From Deltaproteobacteria bacterium (GTDB lineage Bacteria > Desulfobacterota > Desulfuromonadia > Geobacterales > Pseudopelobacteraceae): a stretch of 35,192 nt of DNA. The stretch covers positions 1-35,192 of the forward strand of contig JAFLLC010000209.1 of the NCBI GenBank assembly GCA_019162745.1, given 5' to 3'. The translations under genes and the position numbers were made by a program. The notes under the pieces are model-generated. The model was not told the origin of the DNA, ran no database searches, and saw only the letters and a list, made by a program, of their open reading frames with translations. Shown piece by piece: positions 33,776-35,192 of the stretch; the first letter of the stretch is position 1, and every line of letters begins with the position of its first letter.

Positions 33776-34319
33776 TCTGATCCTGGCCGTTGTGGCAACA
33801 CTTGTTTTGGGGCTGCCGCTTGTCCTGGTGGCCTTGCTGGTCAAGCTGACCTCTGCAGGGCCGGTATTGTATTGGTCCGACCGGGTGGGGCGCAATAACC
33901 TGATTTTCAGGATGCCAAAGTTCCGCAGCATGTGGGTGGGTACCCCGGCGGTGGCCACCCATCTGTTCGTTGATCCGGCGGCGCACCTCACTCCCATTGG
34001 TTCCTTCTTGCGCAAGTCCAGCCTAGACGAGTTGCCCCAGTTGTGGAGCATCCTCAAGGGTGATATGAGCTTTGTCGGTCCCCGACCGGCGTTGTTCAAT
34101 CAGGATGATCTGATTGCGCTGCGCAGCCAATATGGCGTGCATGAACTGGTGCCGGGGTTGACCGGCTGGGCCCAGATCAACGGCCGGGATGATCTGCCGA
34201 TTCCCGAGAAGGTGAAGCTGGATGCAGAGTATCTGCACAAACGCTCGCTGGGATTTGATCTGCTGATTATGTGCCGGACCTTGATGAAGATAGTGGCTAG
34301 GGACGGGGTTTCGCATTGA
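33759..34319 (+). CDS. Initiating sugar-phosphate transferase (PglC/WcaJ C-terminal domain type)
   Basis: This small monotopic phosphoglycosyl transferase of 186 residues should move a sugar-1-phosphate from a UDP-sugar onto undecaprenyl phosphate, starting O-unit synthesis at the inner membrane. One N-terminal re-entrant hydrophobic segment (LFDLILAVVATLVLGLPLVL) is followed by FRMPKFRSMW, the catalytic Asp-Glu in KSSLDELPQLW, GDMSFVGPRPAL and PGLTGWAQINGRDDLP. It lacks the N-terminal multi-helix part of full WbaP/WcaJ. ATG 33759 overlaps the upstream gene by 17 bp and has AGGGG before it. D-QuiNAc or a related sugar is the likely substrate given its WbpV-like neighbour. Confidence 0.9.
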   Translation: MKRLFDLILAVVATLVLGLPLVLVALLVKLTSAGPVLYWSDRVGRNNLIFRMPKFRSMWVGTPAVATHLFVDPAAHLTPIGSFLRKSSLDELPQLWSILKGDMSFVGPRPALFNQDDLIALRSQYGVHELVPGLTGWAQINGRDDLPIPEKVKLDAEYLHKRSLGFDLLIMCRTLMKIVARDGVSH

Positions 34320-34325
34320 TAAAGG

Positions 34326-34490
34326 ATGAGATACAAGGGGCGCCTGGACTGCCCTTGTTGTGACTTGTCCAAAAGGCGTTCCGGGCAAACAACTTTTTTC
34401 TTTGCAGGGACAATTCCTGCTGCTGATCTAAAGGTCATGGAACAGGCTATAGAAGATTCTTTCGAGAAAGTAGACCAGAATAAGTGGTAA
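34326..34490 (+). pseudogene. Relic of a VapB-type antitoxin C-terminus
   Basis: A 54-codon frame ends in AGTIPAADLKVMEQAIEDSF then EKVDQNKW, which looks like the C-terminal tail of antitoxins paired with VapC toxins. The first 26 or so residues (CPCC, SKRRSG) do not look like an antitoxin DNA-binding domain, and AAAGG abuts the ATG with no spacing. The 5' half is probably deleted, leaving the 3' part fused to unrelated sequence after the transferase gene. Confidence 0.5.
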
Positions 34491-34864
34491 GTATCTGCTT
34501 GATATCAATATCGTGATCGCTCTCTTTGCAGTAGACCAGGATATCCAAAAGCATATTGCCAAGGCAGGAGAGATATTCATCCCGGCCACTGTTATTGGGG
34601 GAACTCTTTTTCGGGGCTTTTAAGTCCGGACGACCGAAGGAAAATACCGCACATATAGAAGACATTGCCTTCGCCAATACCGTCCTGGCGTCCGATATTG
34701 GCACAAGCAAAGAATACGGACGCACAAAGAACCTCTTGCATAAAAAGGGGCAACCAATACCTGAAAACGATATTTGGATTGCTGCTCTGGCAATTGATCA
34801 CTGACTGACTTTGATCTCACGTGATGAACATTTCAAAAAGATATTTGGGCGAAAAATTCTATGA
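34489..34864 (+). pseudogene. Broken VapC (PIN-domain) toxin gene
   Basis: The reading KYLLDINIVIALF at the start is the PIN-domain opening, with the first conserved Asp. It then shifts frame near 34600, in a run of G, to ELFFGAFKSGRPKENTAHI, TSKEYGRTKNLLHKKG and PIPENDIWIAALAIDH, which hold the later conserved Glu and Asp residues. A TGA then follows in place of an expected Asp-like codon, before LTLISRDEHFKKIFG. No start codon precedes KYLLD in frame. With start loss, a frameshift and a nonsense codon it should not make active RNase. Confidence 0.8.
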
Positions 34865-35140
34865 AGCCCATCGCAGCCATGCCTATCAGATTCTTGTCCG
34901 ACGACTGTTTTTACATAAAAAAAGTGACATTCTCCGTTCTGGCTGTTAATAACCTCTGTTTTTTACTTTGGGCCTTTTGTTCCATTCCTAGGCCTGATTA
35001 CGCCTTGCTATTTACTCTCGCTTATATGCACCTTTAGTTTTTGCCTGTGCTATAATCGGGGCTGGGACAATCAATAAATAAGATATTTACTTCCGTTTTT
35101 CTGTCAGGAAGAATGGCAGAAGGATATTCAAAATAATTTT
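34865..35140. other. Intergenic region before the terminal gene
   Basis: No gene is visible. The stretch is AT-rich and contains the extended -10 promoter at 35048-35056. AGAAGGA at about 35118 lies rather far (around 16 bases) from the ATG at 35141. Confidence 0.5.
35048..35056 (+). promoter_or_regulatory. Extended -10 promoter
   Basis: TGCTATAAT combines a perfect -10 hexamer (TATAAT, 35051-35056) with the extended TGn element. No good -35 lies 17 bp upstream, which is usual for extended -10 promoters. It would start transcription near 35063, about 80 bases before the ATG at 35141. Confidence 0.55.
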
Positions 35141-35192
35141 ATGGCAAAGAAATTCCTCAAATTTATCCTTTTAAACCGCTGGTCAGCCCTTG
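35141..35192 (+). CDS. 5' end of a gene, possibly a WbpM/CapD-like nucleotide-sugar dehydratase
   Basis: Only 17 codons are in the window, starting MAKKFLKFILLNRW and running to the window's edge. The LLNRW-type opening resembles the start of large membrane-anchored WbpM/CapD dehydratases, which begin with a short cytoplasmic segment before the first of four helices. A WbpM gene after wbpV-like and initiating transferase genes is a common order and would supply the WbpV-like enzyme's substrate. The call rests mostly on context. Confidence 0.4.
   Translation, partial: MAKKFLKFILLNRWSAL

Noticed and set aside
34334-34357. CAAGGG...CCCTTG hairpin just after the initiating transferase gene
   Set aside because: The stem is only six pairs plus a bulge and has no T-tract, so it is not supported as a terminator.
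1-35192. CRISPR arrays, tRNA or rRNA genes, phage structural genes
   Set aside because: I saw no spaced repeat array, no tRNA-like or rRNA sequence and no phage proteins. The only tandem array is the 9-bp wzz repeat.

Overview
The window is a lipopolysaccharide (core and O-antigen) locus of a Gram-negative bacterium. Evidence is an MsbA-type lipid A flippase gene, heptosyltransferase-family genes, a WaaL-type ligase, Wzz, Wzx and Wzy, and an initiating sugar-phosphate transferase. The protein style, mixed GC content and transposase types suggest Desulfobacterota (a Desulfobulbales-like sulfate reducer). That is an inference from general resemblance, since no rRNA or housekeeping marker is present.

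Layout. (1) 0.4-9.4 kb, core region, all on +: a GT9 heptosyltransferase, a terminator, msbA, two GT2 genes, a GT4, a half-length GT9 relic, a WaaL-like ligase and a WaaG-like GT4. (2) 9.4-13.3 kb, a scar: two decayed 5' fragments of a second msbA in direct orientation on - flank an intact higBA toxin-antitoxin pair. The second fragment is split near its start codon by a complete 1328-bp ISL3-family element with a perfect 8-bp target duplication. (3) 13.9-16.1 kb: a Wzz gene with a 9-bp in-frame tandem repeat, then a decayed DDE transposase. (4) 16.3-22.6 kb: a 3,6-dideoxyhexose cassette, rfbF-rfbG-rfbH, an RfbJ/RfbS-type reductase and rfbE, broken by an internally deleted IS66 element that keeps both ends. 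(5) 22.6-28.5 kb, an AT-rich block: wzx, RfbV-like GT2, GT4, wzy, GT4. (6) 28.5-34.3 kb: a GC-richer amino-sugar module with a WbuB-like GT4, an RmlD-like reductase, an FnlA/CapE-type dehydratase-epimerase, a 2-epimerase, a WbpV-like reductase and a PglC/WcaJ-like initiating transferase. (7) 34.3-35.2 kb: relics of a VapBC-type pair, an extended -10 promoter, and the first codons of what is probably a WbpM/CapD-like dehydratase.

How the genes fit together. The C-terminal transferase would load the first sugar phosphate onto undecaprenyl phosphate. The GTs add further sugars, including a CDP-activated dideoxyhexose and an L-FucNAc or L-QuiNAc type amino sugar. Wzx flips the unit, Wzy polymerises it, Wzz sets chain length, and the WaaL-like enzyme ligates it to the core built by region 1. 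The dideoxyhexose cassette follows the Salmonella group D order (rfbF-G-H-S-E-X-V) but rfbI is absent. The most useful second looks are the wzz repeat, the stem that sequesters the ISL3 transposase start, the twin msbA relics around higBA, the IS66 derivative inside the sugar cassette, the perfect 14-bp hairpin in wzy and the uncertain identity of the dideoxyhexose.
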